Source of the DNA: Akkermansia sp.
GTDB lineage: Bacteria; Verrucomicrobiota; Verrucomicrobiia; Verrucomicrobiales; Akkermansiaceae
DNA: 46,650 nt
NCBI GenBank assembly: GCA_017549485.1
Contig: JAFYUT010000086.1
Span: forward strand, 1-46,650
Reading direction: 5' to 3'
This document shows positions 34,018 to 42,494 of this stretch, piece by piece (the stretch's first letter is position 1; each line of letters starts with the position of its first letter). The notes under the pieces were generated by a model. That model worked only from the letters and a program-made list of their open reading frames with translations. It was not told the DNA's origin and searched no databases. The position numbers and the translations under genes are program-made.

Positions 34018-34266
34018 CTAATGTTTGCGGCATTTGACCGGAAGCCCGAAGAAGGTGTTGCCGCCGATTTGGTAGCCTGTGGCTTTCCAACTGATGTGGG
34101 TGAGGGTGGGGTAAACCTCGCCATTCCACTTGTATCCGCTATCGAGTACGTCTACCTCAATCAGCGTGCCTTTGTAGATGCGTATCAGTTGGTCGCCGGG
34201 TTCCAATTTGATGTCTTTGCTCTTGGGCGTGATGCTTACCGGGGCTTGACCAGTCTTTTTCAGAGG
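34018..34266 (-). pseudogene. DUF2924 C-terminal remnant
   Basis: Reading on the minus strand from a stop at 34267-34269: LEPGDQLIRIYKGTLIEVDV, then YKWNGEVYPTLTHISWKATG and GNTFFGLP. This matches the C-terminal half of DUF2924 as I remember it (P-G-T-x-L-x-R-x-W-x-G, Y-x-G-x-x-Y-x-S-L-S-x-I-A-x-x-I-T-G, F-F-G-L). No ATG is present and the N-terminal half is missing. DUF2924 genes usually accompany recombinases on phages or integrative elements, so this is probably a scar of a mobile element. Confidence 0.65.
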
Positions 34267-34309
34267 TTAATAATCAGCGTTCGCGGGTAATATCAGGCAT
34301 TGGAGAAAC

Positions 34310-35911
34310 TCATAAAATACGCCACTTGCCTCCTTTATTCGCACCAACGCGTTCGATGCGTTTATCTTTTTTAAGCATCCTAATATAACTTTGAATCGTT
34401 GTTCTGGATTTGCCGCATTTTTCGGCTAATTCGAAAGTAGTTATAGAAGAATCAACCTCTATCAGCTTCAATATCAGCTGTAGCATTTTTTGTTTTGAAC
34501 TCAACTCAATTTCTGGCTCAGTTTTCGGCTCAGTTTTAGTTTTTGGCTCAGTTTCTGGCTCAGTTTCTGGCTCAGTTTTAGTTTTTGGCTCAATTTCTGG
34601 CTCAGTTTTCGGCTTAGCTGTAAATGAGCTTAATATACTCAACATCTCAAAGCCTTCACGACAGGGTATTTCTATAAGGAAGTAAGAACGTTCTTCATCA
34701 GTTTCTATACGGGCTTCAGTAGAGCCATTGCGCCGCAGTTCTTCCTGTATTGTGGGAATACCTGTCGCTCTTCCTTCAGAGAGCTCTAATTCCTTGAGGA
34801 AATCCCCCAAGCGTCTGTTGCGGTATCGGCGTGCTTTGAGACTGCGAGCGCGTTTAATGGCATCCATGCTTATTGAACGATCCGGCCCAGAATAGCTTAA
34901 AATTGATATTACACTCGGTTCAATACGAATTTCAACAGGTTCGCGTTCTTTGTAATTTCGATGATAAAGAGCATTTACTACAGCCTCTTCGAGAGCCTGA
35001 TAAGGATAGTTAAAGTATTTAACAGCTTCTGCTCTATCCTTGAGTTTGATAATGCGTTCTTTGATGACGTTGGTTCTCAAATAATCCAGCGTTGAACGAA
35101 TCATGAATGGTACCGGCCCGGTAATTTTGGGAATTTCAAACATGTTGTTCGGATTCTGTTCCAAGCCTTCGGGGAAAATAATTATGTCAACCTGAGTATA
35201 CGGAAAAAACTTTTCCGGTTTTTCACAAAACATCATGGCTGCTACATTTTTAAGCATGCGCTTTTCGGCTGGGCCAGTATATAAATCCATCTTTTCGAGA
35301 ATCTCTTCTGGCGTATGATTTCTGAAGTCTTTCGCGAGCTTGCTTCCTACTTTCTTCAAGTGTTCAAAAACCAATATCGTTGAAATGTCATCTATGCTTA
35401 TATCCGGATTTCCCCTATCATCAAATGGGGTTCGATTAGCCATTTCCCTGAGTTCATCTAAAACTTCCCCTTTAGCCGCAATAGTACTGCTACCCGATCT
35501 TATATACCACTGAGTTTTAGAGTTCTTTTTATCACTTACATTTTCTCTTACATCGTAGGGGCGATTCACGCCAGCCGGAACCCATATCACCAGAATAAAC
35601 TTCCCATCCACTTCCTCAACGGATGTTCGAGGCATATAATATGGATTGATTTTATTGTTAAAACCAACCATTTCTTTATGAATTGAGTCGATTTTAGATG
35701 CTGGAATACCTTTGACGGGACGCTTAGCTACACCATTATCTTCTTCCACTCCTACAATAATATATCCTCCGCCGATATTGTCAAAGTCATTGGCAAACGC
35801 GCAAATACTGCGATAGATGGTATCCGGATTCCACCCAGTTTTAAATTCTATACGATTTCCTTCTACCTTTTGTTTACGAAGAAGATCTTCTATGTTAATA
35901 GGTAAGGCCAT
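34310..35911 (-). CDS. AlbA_2 domain, ATP-binding putative regulator with Glu-Pro repeats and C-terminal winged helix
   Basis: 533 residues. The AlbA_2 domain covers about residues 18-155: EGNRIEFKTGW, AFANDFDNIGGGYIIVGV and WYIRSGSSTIAA. A HATPase_c_4-like region follows (about 305-400: ALEEAVVNALYHRNY, SYSGPDRSI, GRATGIPTI). Then a low-complexity linker of K/E-T-E-P units (about 432-468), and a winged helix at the end (TTFELAEKCGKSRTTIQSYI, RIERVGANKGGKW). It is the same overall class as the protein at 4020-5987, but diverged and in another AT-rich patch. Probably DNA-binding; target unknown. A GATAAT hexamer lies 8 nt before the start without a clear -35. Confidence 0.85.
   Translation of the reverse strand: MALPINIEDLLRKQKVEGNRIEFKTGWNPDTIYRSICAFANDFDNIGGGYIIVGVEEDNGVAKRPVKGIPASKIDSIHKEMVGFNNKINPYYMPRTSVEEVDGKFILVIWVPAGVNRPYDVRENVSDKKNSKTQWYIRSGSSTIAAKGEVLDELREMANRTPFDDRGNPDISIDDISTILVFEHLKKVGSKLAKDFRNHTPEEILEKMDLYTGPAEKRMLKNVAAMMFCEKPEKFFPYTQVDIIIFPEGLEQNPNNMFEIPKITGPVPFMIRSTLDYLRTNVIKERIIKLKDRAEAVKYFNYPYQALEEAVVNALYHRNYKEREPVEIRIEPSVISILSYSGPDRSISMDAIKRARSLKARRYRNRRLGDFLKELELSEGRATGIPTIQEELRRNGSTEARIETDEERSYFLIEIPCREGFEMLSILSSFTAKPKTEPEIEPKTKTEPETEPETEPKTKTEPKTEPEIELSSKQKMLQLILKLIEVDSSITTFELAEKCGKSRTTIQSYIRMLKKDKRIERVGANKGGKWRIL
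34507..34618 (-). repeat. Imperfect 12-nt coding repeats (E-P units) in the AlbA_2 linker
   Basis: Variants of GGCTCAGTTTCT recur on the plus strand, encoding E-T-E-P / K-T-E-P units on the minus strand. Less regular than the array at 5601 but again in multiples of three, so the frame is kept. Confidence 0.75.
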
Positions 35912-36322
35912 AGATTTTAATTATCGTTGTAATTGTTCGACTCTACTCATTCATTGTGATGGGGACCATGATTCTCACCTCACAGAGGAAACTGGTAAAC
36001 CGTTTCCGACCTGACATGTCCTTGTCTCATTATGCCAGAAATCATGGTGTAAGTCAAACTGTATGCGCGTTATTGCAAAATAATAAGCTCCATCAGTGAG
36101 AAGTGTAAAAACAAATGCGACACCGGAGCACCTCTGAAAAGTCCACCCAAAAGTGTCCAAACAGCCCAGCCCGGATGGGGGGGGAAGGACGCTGTCTTAA
36201 AATTAGGCGCCATTATAAGTCCTTTTGGCTGCAAGACGGGGGCAAAATGGATGCAAAATCAGCCCCGGAAGTCCGTTTTCTGTTATGAGTTGCGATTTTA
36301 TAACCCGCTGAAATTCAGGCAC
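35912..36322. other. Gene-free stretch between AlbA_2 gene and tRNA terminator
   Basis: No supported gene. It includes a run of eight G (36177-36184). No integrase fragment or direct repeat of the tRNA 3' end could be seen by eye. Confidence 0.5.
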
Positions 36323-36370
36323 AAAAAAAGGAGCGGTCGTTACCATTTTGTCTTGGTTACGACCGCTCCC
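36323..36370 (-). terminator. Rho-independent terminator of the tRNA gene
   Basis: On the minus strand the stem GGAGCGGTCGT/ACGACCGCTCC (36330-36340 with 36359-36369) is followed by seven T (36329-36323). It begins 5 nt after the tRNA 3' end. Confidence 0.9.
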
Positions 36371-36374
36371 ATAA

Positions 36375-36446
<72 letters not shown>

Positions 36447-36475
36447 ATGTGGTTGCGCTTGTGGCGCGTGAGAGG

Positions 36476-36504
36476 AGTGTACACGAAAAAAAGAGCTTTG
36501 GCAA
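36476..36504 (-). promoter_or_regulatory. Promoter of the tRNA gene
   Basis: On the minus strand: TTGCCA (36504-36499), 17-nt spacer, TACACT (36481-36476), about 30 nt before the mature tRNA 5' end. Confidence 0.7.
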
Positions 36505-36591
36505 GACTAAAGTTAAATTTTTTTGAAAAAATGTGAGAAAAAGGTTGGGAGGGGATGACAAAATTAGAATGTTTACAAAAAGAGATTTGTT

Positions 36592-36620
36592 TTGACAGTA
36601 GGGGAGGGGGAGAGTAGAAT
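36592..36620 (+). promoter_or_regulatory. Consensus promoter of xth, leaderless spacing
   Basis: TTGACA (36592-36597), 17-nt G-rich spacer, TAGAAT (36615-36620), 7 nt to ATG 36628. Confidence 0.8.
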
Positions 36621-36627
36621 ACGGTAT

Positions 36628-37383
36628 ATGAAATTGGTAAGCTGGAATGTGAACGGGATACGCGCCACCTTGGGCAAGGGATTGGCCGAGAAGATGGATG
36701 CCTTGGCGCCGGATGTGCTGTGTCTGCAAGAGATTAAGGCCCGGCCGGAGCAGGTGGCGGATTTGTGGTTGGCGAGCTGGCCGCATGCGGTGTGGAACCC
36801 GGCGCAGCGCCCGGGTTACTCGGGTGTGTTGATATTGTCTCGAGTAGCACCGCTGAGTGTGAGCACGGGTATAGGGGTGGCAGAGCATGATACCGAGGGG
36901 CGCGTGGCTACCATGGAGTTTGAAGATTTTTACTTGGTGAATTGTTACACGCCGAATTCTCAGAACGAGTTGGCGCGTTTGCCGTATCGCCAAGAGTGGG
37001 ATGCCGCGTTCCGTGCCTATGTCAGCGGTTTGGCCGAGAAAAAGCCCGTGGTATTCTGCGGTGATTTGAATGTGGCCCATCAAGAGATAGACTTGGCACG
37101 CCCGGATAGCAACCATTTCAGCGCCGGGTTCTCGGATGAAGAGCGCGCCGGTTTTACGCAGTTGTTGGATGCCGGGTTTGTTGATACCTTCCGCAGCCTG
37201 CATCCGGATGCGCGGGATGCGTACTCTTGGTGGAGTTTCCGCGGTGGTGCCCGCGCGCGCAACGTGGGCTGGCGTATTGATTACTTCTGCGTGAGTGAGG
37301 CATTCATGCCCCGCGTTAAAGAGGCACGTATACACGCCGATATAACGGGGTCGGACCACTGCCCTGTGTCGGTTGAGATATAA
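36628..37383 (+). CDS. xth: Exodeoxyribonuclease III (AP endonuclease family)
   Basis: 251 residues. Repairs abasic sites by cutting 5' of the lesion, and has 3'-5' exonuclease activity. Family motifs: SWNVNGIRA at the start, CLQEIKA with the metal-binding Glu (about residue 34), PGYSGVLI, CGDLNVAH with Asp/Asn, GWRIDYFCVS and GSDHCPV with the catalytic His. The start at 36628 matches the family N-terminus and follows a consensus promoter with a 7-nt gap; the open frame to 36592 would begin within the -35. The metallophosphoesterase gene starts 24 nt later and is probably co-transcribed. Confidence 0.95.
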   Translation: MKLVSWNVNGIRATLGKGLAEKMDALAPDVLCLQEIKARPEQVADLWLASWPHAVWNPAQRPGYSGVLILSRVAPLSVSTGIGVAEHDTEGRVATMEFEDFYLVNCYTPNSQNELARLPYRQEWDAAFRAYVSGLAEKKPVVFCGDLNVAHQEIDLARPDSNHFSAGFSDEERAGFTQLLDAGFVDTFRSLHPDARDAYSWWSFRGGARARNVGWRIDYFCVSEAFMPRVKEARIHADITGSDHCPVSVEI

Positions 37384-37407
37384 AAACAGTTAACCTGAGC
37401 CGAAGCC

Positions 37408-38349
37408 TTGAACGCGAAAGAAGATACCCCAGCAGCAGAGGGTAAGGGTAAAGCCGTGGGCCGGTGCAAGTGGTGGCGCCGGTTGTTGGGGCGGTGTATC
37501 ATATACTATATAGCAGCTATGATTTCATTAGTGTCGGTAGCATTGATGTTTTTTGCAGAGCCGCTTTGTCTCACGGTAGAAGAAGTGCCGGTGGGGTTGC
37601 GGTGTTGGGCCCCGGAATGCGCTGAGGCGCGGGTGGTGATGCTGGCAGATTTGCATGCGGCGCAGCATGATGGCCCCCGATTGGAGCGCATAGTGCAGTG
37701 CACTGCCGAGCAAAAGCCGGAGGCCGTGGTGCTACTGGGCGATTATTTCAGTGCGCTCAAACCCGGCAAGGCCATGAAACCGGAGCAGGTAGCGGCTTAT
37801 TTGGCCCCGCTGGCTCAGCTGTGCCCGGTTTATTACGTGTGCGGCAACCACGATATGGGTAAAAACGGTAGCCGCTTGCGCAAGGCTTTTAAAGAAAAAG
37901 GATTCATTAATCTTGAAAATGCCGAGCAGGTGCATACTTTTGCCAATGGGCAAAAGCTGATGTTGCGAGGTGTCACACACAGTGCCGAGCCGGCCAAAGC
38001 CGGGGCCGATTTGTCCAAACATTATCAAGCCCGGCGTTTTGCCGCCGCAAAATTGCCGGCGGATATGCCCTTGTTGGCAGTGGCGCATAATCCCTACTAT
38101 TTTTTGCATGCCCCTATATGGGCAGATTTGGCTGTAGGTGGGCATACCCATGGCGGGCAGGTGTGCATGCCCGGGGGGCGCCCTTTAACGATGCATGCCC
38201 CGTGGTCGCCGCAGGCTGCCCGCGCCGGTATGAAGCGAGGGGATAGCGGTAATTATGTGTACATAAGCCGCGGGTTGGGGCTGAGCCGCTTGCCCATTCG
38301 TTTTTGTTGCCCGCCGGAGATTACGGTGCTTGAGCTCAAGGCTCAGTAA
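37408..38349 (+). CDS. Membrane-anchored metallophosphoesterase (YkoQ/YpbG type)
   Basis: 313 residues with a basic N-terminal stretch (CKWWRRLLGR), one membrane segment (IIYYIAAMISLVSVALMFFA) and a calcineurin-like phosphoesterase domain. Metal-site motifs in order: MLADLHAAQ, LLGDYF, CGNHDMG, VAHNP and GGHTHGGQ. By family it acts on phosphoester or lipid-linked substrates at the membrane; the exact substrate is unknown. The start is a TTG at 37408, 24 nt after xth. An alternative is ATG 37519, preceded by TACTAT/TATATA hexamers, which would drop the basic stretch and half of the membrane segment, so I prefer the longer form. Confidence 0.85.
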   Translation: MNAKEDTPAAEGKGKAVGRCKWWRRLLGRCIIYYIAAMISLVSVALMFFAEPLCLTVEEVPVGLRCWAPECAEARVVMLADLHAAQHDGPRLERIVQCTAEQKPEAVVLLGDYFSALKPGKAMKPEQVAAYLAPLAQLCPVYYVCGNHDMGKNGSRLRKAFKEKGFINLENAEQVHTFANGQKLMLRGVTHSAEPAKAGADLSKHYQARRFAAAKLPADMPLLAVAHNPYYFLHAPIWADLAVGGHTHGGQVCMPGGRPLTMHAPWSPQAARAGMKRGDSGNYVYISRGLGLSRLPIRFCCPPEITVLELKAQ

Positions 38350-38368
38350 TCCCGGCTTCCCGTTTCTC

Positions 38369-38413
38369 AAAAAAATTACGATTGACACGTCAGCGCGTCA
38401 ATCGTAATTTTTT
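38369..38413. terminator. Bidirectional terminator between convergent genes
   Basis: Stem of 17 bp: A-run plus TTACGATTGAC (38370-38386) pairs with GTCAATCGTAA plus T-run (38397-38413). A on one side and T on the other allow it to work both ways. Confidence 0.9.
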
Positions 38414-38430
38414 AATCTGTTGCGGCTGTA

Positions 38431-40095
38431 TCAGATGCCCGGGGATTGCATGGCGTCGGGCAGGGCGGGGGTGCCGTCCTCATGGCGGAAATTGATGTTC
38501 ATTTCCTTAAACCACGGGTATTCTGCCTTGATGCGCTGCAAGAACTCATCGGCATTGCGCAGCTCGGCGGGGCGCCAAGCAACCTCGGCCAACGCGCAGA
38601 TACGGGGTACCACTTGATACTCCAGCTTGGGGGCGTTTTGGATGCTCTCGCTCCAGCAGTTGGCTTGCAGGCCTATGATGCGTGCCGCTTGCGCCGGTGT
38701 GTAATGTGCCGGTTTGGGGTTAAATGAGTATACATGGCGCCAATCTTGCTTGGCCTCTACCCACCCGTGGGGAGTGTAGGCGGGGTCTGCCGGTATATGG
38801 CCTTGGGCAAAGTTGAAATAGAAGTGTGAGTCCGGGGAGAGAATGACATCATGCCCGCGGTTGGCGGCGGTGAGGGCGGCATCCGGTTTCACCCATGAGC
38901 GCCATGCCATCACAACCGCTGTGGGGGGGACGGAGCCATCCATCATAATTTCATCCCACCCGATGATGCGGCGGCCGTGCGGGGCGAGCATCTCGGCCAC
39001 ACGGTGAGTGAACTTGTGCTGAATTTGGCCGGGGTTGGTAAGGCCGTGCTTTTGCATGTAAGCTTGTGCAAAGGGGCTGGCGGCCCACTGGTCTCGCGGG
39101 GCTTCATCACCGCCTATGTGTATCAAATCAGCCTTGGGGAATAGCGGCAGCACCTCGGCCATGACATCTTCTATGAAGCGGAAAGTGCTCTCTTTGGGCG
39201 CCATGGTAAAGGGTAATACACCCCAGGTGGTGGCCACCTTGGGGGCATAGCCCTCTATATCATCATTGCCCAGCTCGGGGTAAGCGGCAATGCAGGCAGA
39301 GGCATGGCCGGGGATTTCAATCTCGGGTATAACGGTGATGCCCAAGCTGTTGGCATAGGCTACCACGTCTCTGATTTCATCTTGCGTGTAGAAGAACGGG
39401 GCCGTGGGGGTGTTGTCGCTCGCCTCATGGTCGGTGAGCAAGGGGGTGGCATCTCGGCGGCTGCCTACCTCGGTGAGTTTCGGGTATTTCTTGATTTCAA
39501 TGCGCCAGCCTTGGTCATCTGTCAGGTGCCAATGAAAGCGGTTGAGTTTGTAGCGTGCCATGATGCGCAGCATCTTCTTGGTTTGCTCTACACTCAGCGG
39601 GTGGCGGCAGGGGTCCAGCATCAGGCCTCGGTAGGCCAGCATGGGTTCGTCTTCCACCTGCATGCAGGGTAAAGCCGGTTGGCCGGCGGCGTCTGTCACT
39701 ATGCTTTGGGCTAATGTTTGGGCAGCCAAGTGCAATGCTGCAAGAGAACCAACTTTCAGCTGAATGCCCTCCGGCGTTACGTTTACGGCATACCACTCAC
39801 GCCCTTTGCCCGGCTCAATGCCTACTTGCAGCTCGCCCTCGCTTTCCTCCGGCAAAACATCGGTAATACCTGCGGCCATCAGGGCTCGTATGGCAGCGGC
39901 ACCTTCTTCAGAGCGGCTGACTCGGTAATGCACTTTAATGCCGCCGGTCAATGCGAAACCCGGTTGGCCTATGGCAGAGTCCAGTTTTACGGGTTGCGGT
40001 ATTACGCTCGGTGCAATATCTACTCGGGCAGACGGTGCAGCTATGGCCACACTACCCAGAAGTCCGATTATTATGGTCGGGATTCTTGATTTCAT
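38431..40095 (-). CDS. Secreted beta-N-acetylhexosaminidase (GH20)
   Basis: 554 residues from 40095. Signal peptide MKSRIPTIIIGLLGSVAIAA. An N-terminal GH20b-like domain (residues about 25-140) precedes the catalytic barrel: YRGLMLDPCRHP, NRFHWHLTDDQGWRIEIK, and HIGGDEAP with the catalytic Asp330-Glu331 pair used for substrate-assisted hydrolysis. It removes terminal GlcNAc or GalNAc from glycans. The Met at 40131 coincides with the -35 box of a good promoter, so the start at 40095, 7 nt after the -10, is preferred. It complements the sialidase and beta-galactosidase of the window. Confidence 0.95.
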   Translation of the reverse strand: MKSRIPTIIIGLLGSVAIAAPSARVDIAPSVIPQPVKLDSAIGQPGFALTGGIKVHYRVSRSEEGAAAIRALMAAGITDVLPEESEGELQVGIEPGKGREWYAVNVTPEGIQLKVGSLAALHLAAQTLAQSIVTDAAGQPALPCMQVEDEPMLAYRGLMLDPCRHPLSVEQTKKMLRIMARYKLNRFHWHLTDDQGWRIEIKKYPKLTEVGSRRDATPLLTDHEASDNTPTAPFFYTQDEIRDVVAYANSLGITVIPEIEIPGHASACIAAYPELGNDDIEGYAPKVATTWGVLPFTMAPKESTFRFIEDVMAEVLPLFPKADLIHIGGDEAPRDQWAASPFAQAYMQKHGLTNPGQIQHKFTHRVAEMLAPHGRRIIGWDEIMMDGSVPPTAVVMAWRSWVKPDAALTAANRGHDVILSPDSHFYFNFAQGHIPADPAYTPHGWVEAKQDWRHVYSFNPKPAHYTPAQAARIIGLQANCWSESIQNAPKLEYQVVPRICALAEVAWRPAELRNADEFLQRIKAEYPWFKEMNINFRHEDGTPALPDAMQSPGI

Positions 40096-40102
40096 TAGGG
40101 AT

Positions 40103-40131
40103 AATGTATCGAAATTGTACTGAGATGTCAA
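40103..40131 (-). promoter_or_regulatory. Consensus promoter of GH20 gene, leaderless spacing
   Basis: On the minus strand: TTGACA (40131-40126), 17-nt spacer, TACATT (40108-40103), 7 nt to ATG 40095. Confidence 0.8.
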
Positions 40132-40171
40132 ATCCCAATTTGCAGGTGAAATGGTGATTTAGCTTGCACAA

Positions 40172-40200
40172 TGCCCCAAATAGGGGTATGATGCCTGCAA
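40172..40200 (+). promoter_or_regulatory. Promoter of hslO
   Basis: TTGCAC, 17-nt spacer, TATGAT (ends about 40194); the ATG at 40215 follows after 20 nt, so this mRNA would have a short leader. Confidence 0.65.
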
Positions 40201-40214
40201 GCCAATCAAACGTC

Positions 40215-40991
40215 ATGACAGATAATAACGGTCAACCCGTAGATGAGTTCGCCACAGTGCAGGCAATATTTGTACGGCATCGCAATTGCCTGATGCTGCG
40301 GGCGGAGTTTACGCCTCTTTTCGTGGATTATTATTTGAACCTGATGCAGCATGGTAACCGCAATGCCGAGGCAGAGGATACCATGTTCAAGCGCCTGCTG
40401 GCGTTCTTTACGTTGCATCTGGTGTCTCGCCCGTGGCAAGAGTACCACGCATGGACGCTCAATATTAAGTCACCCATGCTGGCTAATTATTTTGTGTCGG
40501 GGTCTTCGCTGACGGAGGATGTTGTGGGTCGCGTGTTTACCGAGGGGGTGAGAGAACCTGAGAAAAACATGCTGTTTGCGCAGAATATCCGCACCGGTAA
40601 AGAGCCGCATACCTCTGTCATTACTCTCCCCGGTGAGGATGTCATCGGCTGGGTAGAGGATTTTTACCGCCAGAGTGAGCAGCGCGTAGCCCGCGCGTTT
40701 GAGTTGGAGAATGATCAGTATGTGCTCATTGCCGCTCAGCCCGGGGCGGATATCGACTGGCTCAGTGAGCTGACGGCTCAAGATGTAACCGAGCTGGATG
40801 AGCGCGAGGAAACCAAGCTGCTGGAGACCCGCAAATTCACCTTCCGCTGCGGCTGCACGGCAGAGAAGATTTTGCCCACCCTGCGTGCCATGAAGAAAGA
40901 CTTTGCCGATATCCTCTCAGAGCAGGGGTATCTGGAGGCCTCTTGCCCGCGCTGCGGTGCTAAGTACAAGATTACGGCAGACATGCTGTAA
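40215..40991 (+). CDS. hslO: Hsp33-family redox-regulated chaperone
   Basis: 258 residues. Cytosolic holdase activated by oxidative unfolding. The C-terminal zinc site is clear: C212-G-C214 and C244-P-R-C247, the CxC...CxxC pattern of Hsp33. The body fits the family at low identity (TLPGEDVIGWVEDFYRQSEQ for the usual G-x-V-x-x-x-x-x-Y-x-x-S-E-Q, with SEQ well kept). The start at 40215 was chosen because earlier Met codons (40164-40191) precede or overlap the -10 box. Terminator shared with the convergent thioredoxin gene. Confidence 0.9.
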   Translation: MTDNNGQPVDEFATVQAIFVRHRNCLMLRAEFTPLFVDYYLNLMQHGNRNAEAEDTMFKRLLAFFTLHLVSRPWQEYHAWTLNIKSPMLANYFVSGSSLTEDVVGRVFTEGVREPEKNMLFAQNIRTGKEPHTSVITLPGEDVIGWVEDFYRQSEQRVARAFELENDQYVLIAAQPGADIDWLSELTAQDVTELDEREETKLLETRKFTFRCGCTAEKILPTLRAMKKDFADILSEQGYLEASCPRCGAKYKITADML

Positions 40992-41018
40992 GCCTTTATC
41001 ACTCTTTTTCATGTATAA

Positions 41019-41053
41019 AAAAACACCGTTGCCGGGCAGGCAACGGTGTTTTT
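41019..41053. terminator. Bidirectional terminator between hslO and thioredoxin-like gene
   Basis: Perfect 15-bp stem AAAAACACCGTTGCC (41019-41033) with GGCAACGGTGTTTTT (41039-41053), loop GGGCA. Confidence 0.92.
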
Positions 41054-41067
41054 GTGTGTGAACCGAT

Positions 41068-42009
41068 TTACTTGAGGTTCGGGAGTACGTTTTCCTCAAA
41101 GTTCGTGACATTGCCGCGAATGCGCTTGGCGGCGCGGCTGTCGGGGGCGGCCTCCAGGGCTGCCTTGTAGCACTCATACATCTTCATGTATTCGCCCAAC
41201 AGAGCATAGCTGTCACCCATGGTTGCAAGGGCGTTCTGGCGCACCTCGGGGGCAAGGTTCGGACGCTTCAGGAAATCCTCCATCTGCACGACGCTTGCTT
41301 TGAGGGAGGCGGCATCCAACTTACCACGGAAGCCGGAAATGATGTCTCTGAGCTCCTCTTCTTGCTTGATGCGCATGGCGCTTTCGCTGCCCAAGCCTTT
41401 AAAGCCGAGGGTGTTGGCTGTATCAGAGGAGTTGATGGCGTCAATCTCGGCCAAGTACTTGTCACGGCAGGGTACCGGCAAGGCCTTGAGCCCCTCTGCA
41501 AGAGCTTGTGCTTTCTCCATGCCGGTCAGCGTGGCGGCTTTGGCAAATGCGGCATCACGGGCTGCGCGTTTCTGCACGCCGGCATCCATCAGGGCAATGT
41601 AATCCTCAGGGTTACGGCGAGTACCGTTGATAATCTCGTAGGGCATGCCCTTTTCGTCCATCAATACAACACCGGGGAGCCCCTCAATGCGGTAAGAGGA
41701 CAGCAGGTTCTCACGGCGGCGCTTCTCCTCATCGGGAATCTGGGCCACCAACTGCGGATTGCGCGGGAAATCCACGGATACCAGCACATATTTGTCGCCG
41801 TAGGCTTTCTCAAAGGCGTCGGACTCTACAATCTTGCTGCGCAGGTGTATGCAGGCCGTGCACCAATCCGTGCCTGTAAAATCTACGAAGATGTCTTTCT
41901 TCTGCTCACTTGCCTGGGCAAGTGCAGCCTCCATGGACGGGGCTTCGGGAAGGGCTGTAGCTGCCATGGAAAATGCTAACAGAGCTGCTATTTTACTGAC
42001 CATTTTCAT
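41068..42009 (-). CDS. Secreted thioredoxin-fold protein
   Basis: 313 residues. Signal peptide with core IAALLAFSMAATALP. Thioredoxin_7-like domain at about residues 25-150: DIFVDFTGTDWCTAC with the C50-x-x-C53 active site, a cis-proline region (EGLPGVVLMDE). The C-terminal half is helical, with TPR-like features near the end (GDSYALLGEYMKMYECYKAAL). Expected to be a periplasmic disulfide reductase or isomerase; the partner is unknown. Its ATG overlaps the TGA of the ribbon-helix-helix gene (ATGA), so translation is coupled. Met at 42003 is an alternative. Confidence 0.85.
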   Translation of the reverse strand: MKMVSKIAALLAFSMAATALPEAPSMEAALAQASEQKKDIFVDFTGTDWCTACIHLRSKIVESDAFEKAYGDKYVLVSVDFPRNPQLVAQIPDEEKRRRENLLSSYRIEGLPGVVLMDEKGMPYEIINGTRRNPEDYIALMDAGVQKRAARDAAFAKAATLTGMEKAQALAEGLKALPVPCRDKYLAEIDAINSSDTANTLGFKGLGSESAMRIKQEEELRDIISGFRGKLDAASLKASVVQMEDFLKRPNLAPEVRQNALATMGDSYALLGEYMKMYECYKAALEAAPDSRAAKRIRGNVTNFEENVLPNLK

Positions 42010-42275
42010 TTTTTTACTCGTTTTTTAGTGTTTTTTCTTTTGGTTGAAGCTTCTGTTGAGGATGCCTCAAAATCTATCTCAGACAATAGCTCCGGCCCCT
42101 GATACGGGGGAATGATGCGCCCGCCACGCGCCTTGACCTCGCGCGCAAACAGCCGCACAGCCTCCGTTATCACCCGCGTGCGCGTCTTTCCCTGTACTTT
42201 TGCCAGGGTGTTCACCTTCGCCAGCAGTTGCGGAGCGCACCGAAAGGCTACCATCTTCGTTGCCATGCCTATCAT
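42006..42275 (-). CDS. Small ribbon-helix-helix-like protein
   Basis: 89 residues. The segment KMVAFRCAPQLLAKVNTLAK followed by TRTRVITEAVRLFARE fits a ribbon-helix-helix DNA-binding fold of the CopG/Arc kind; the tail is Lys-rich (KRKNTKKRVKK). Probably a transcription factor, perhaps for its own operon. An antitoxin is possible, but no toxin-like gene follows; the overlapping partner is a secreted thioredoxin. Starts at 42275 or 42266 are both possible; TATGAT and TAAATG hexamers lie just upstream. Confidence 0.75.
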   Translation of the reverse strand: MIGMATKMVAFRCAPQLLAKVNTLAKVQGKTRTRVITEAVRLFAREVKARGGRIIPPYQGPELLSEIDFEASSTEASTKRKNTKKRVKK

Positions 42276-42434
42276 TTAACACAATCATATACGTATGGCA
42301 ATAAAAAAGTTATTTTTTTGATGAAAATCAGATAAAAACAGTGGGAGAATGATAAAGGGCGTATTCTGAGGTATGAAAATTGCCCGTATTTTTCAGGAGC
42401 GTTTAATTTTATGCTCCGCTGTCACACCGCAAGC

Positions 42435-42463
42435 TTGACGTAGAGTAAAAAGCTGGCAAAATA
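42435..42463 (+). promoter_or_regulatory. Possible promoter of secDF
   Basis: TTGACG (42435-42440), 17-nt spacer, AAAATA (42458-42463). The -10 is weak; the leader would be about 25 nt. Confidence 0.4.
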
Positions 42464-42494
42464 AAGCGGTTAAACATTCAAAGCGTCAAGAATC

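Noticed and set aside
34021..34290. 89-codon plus-strand frame near the AlbA_2 gene
   Set aside because: It is the complement of the DUF2924 remnant, whose minus-strand translation matches a known family.
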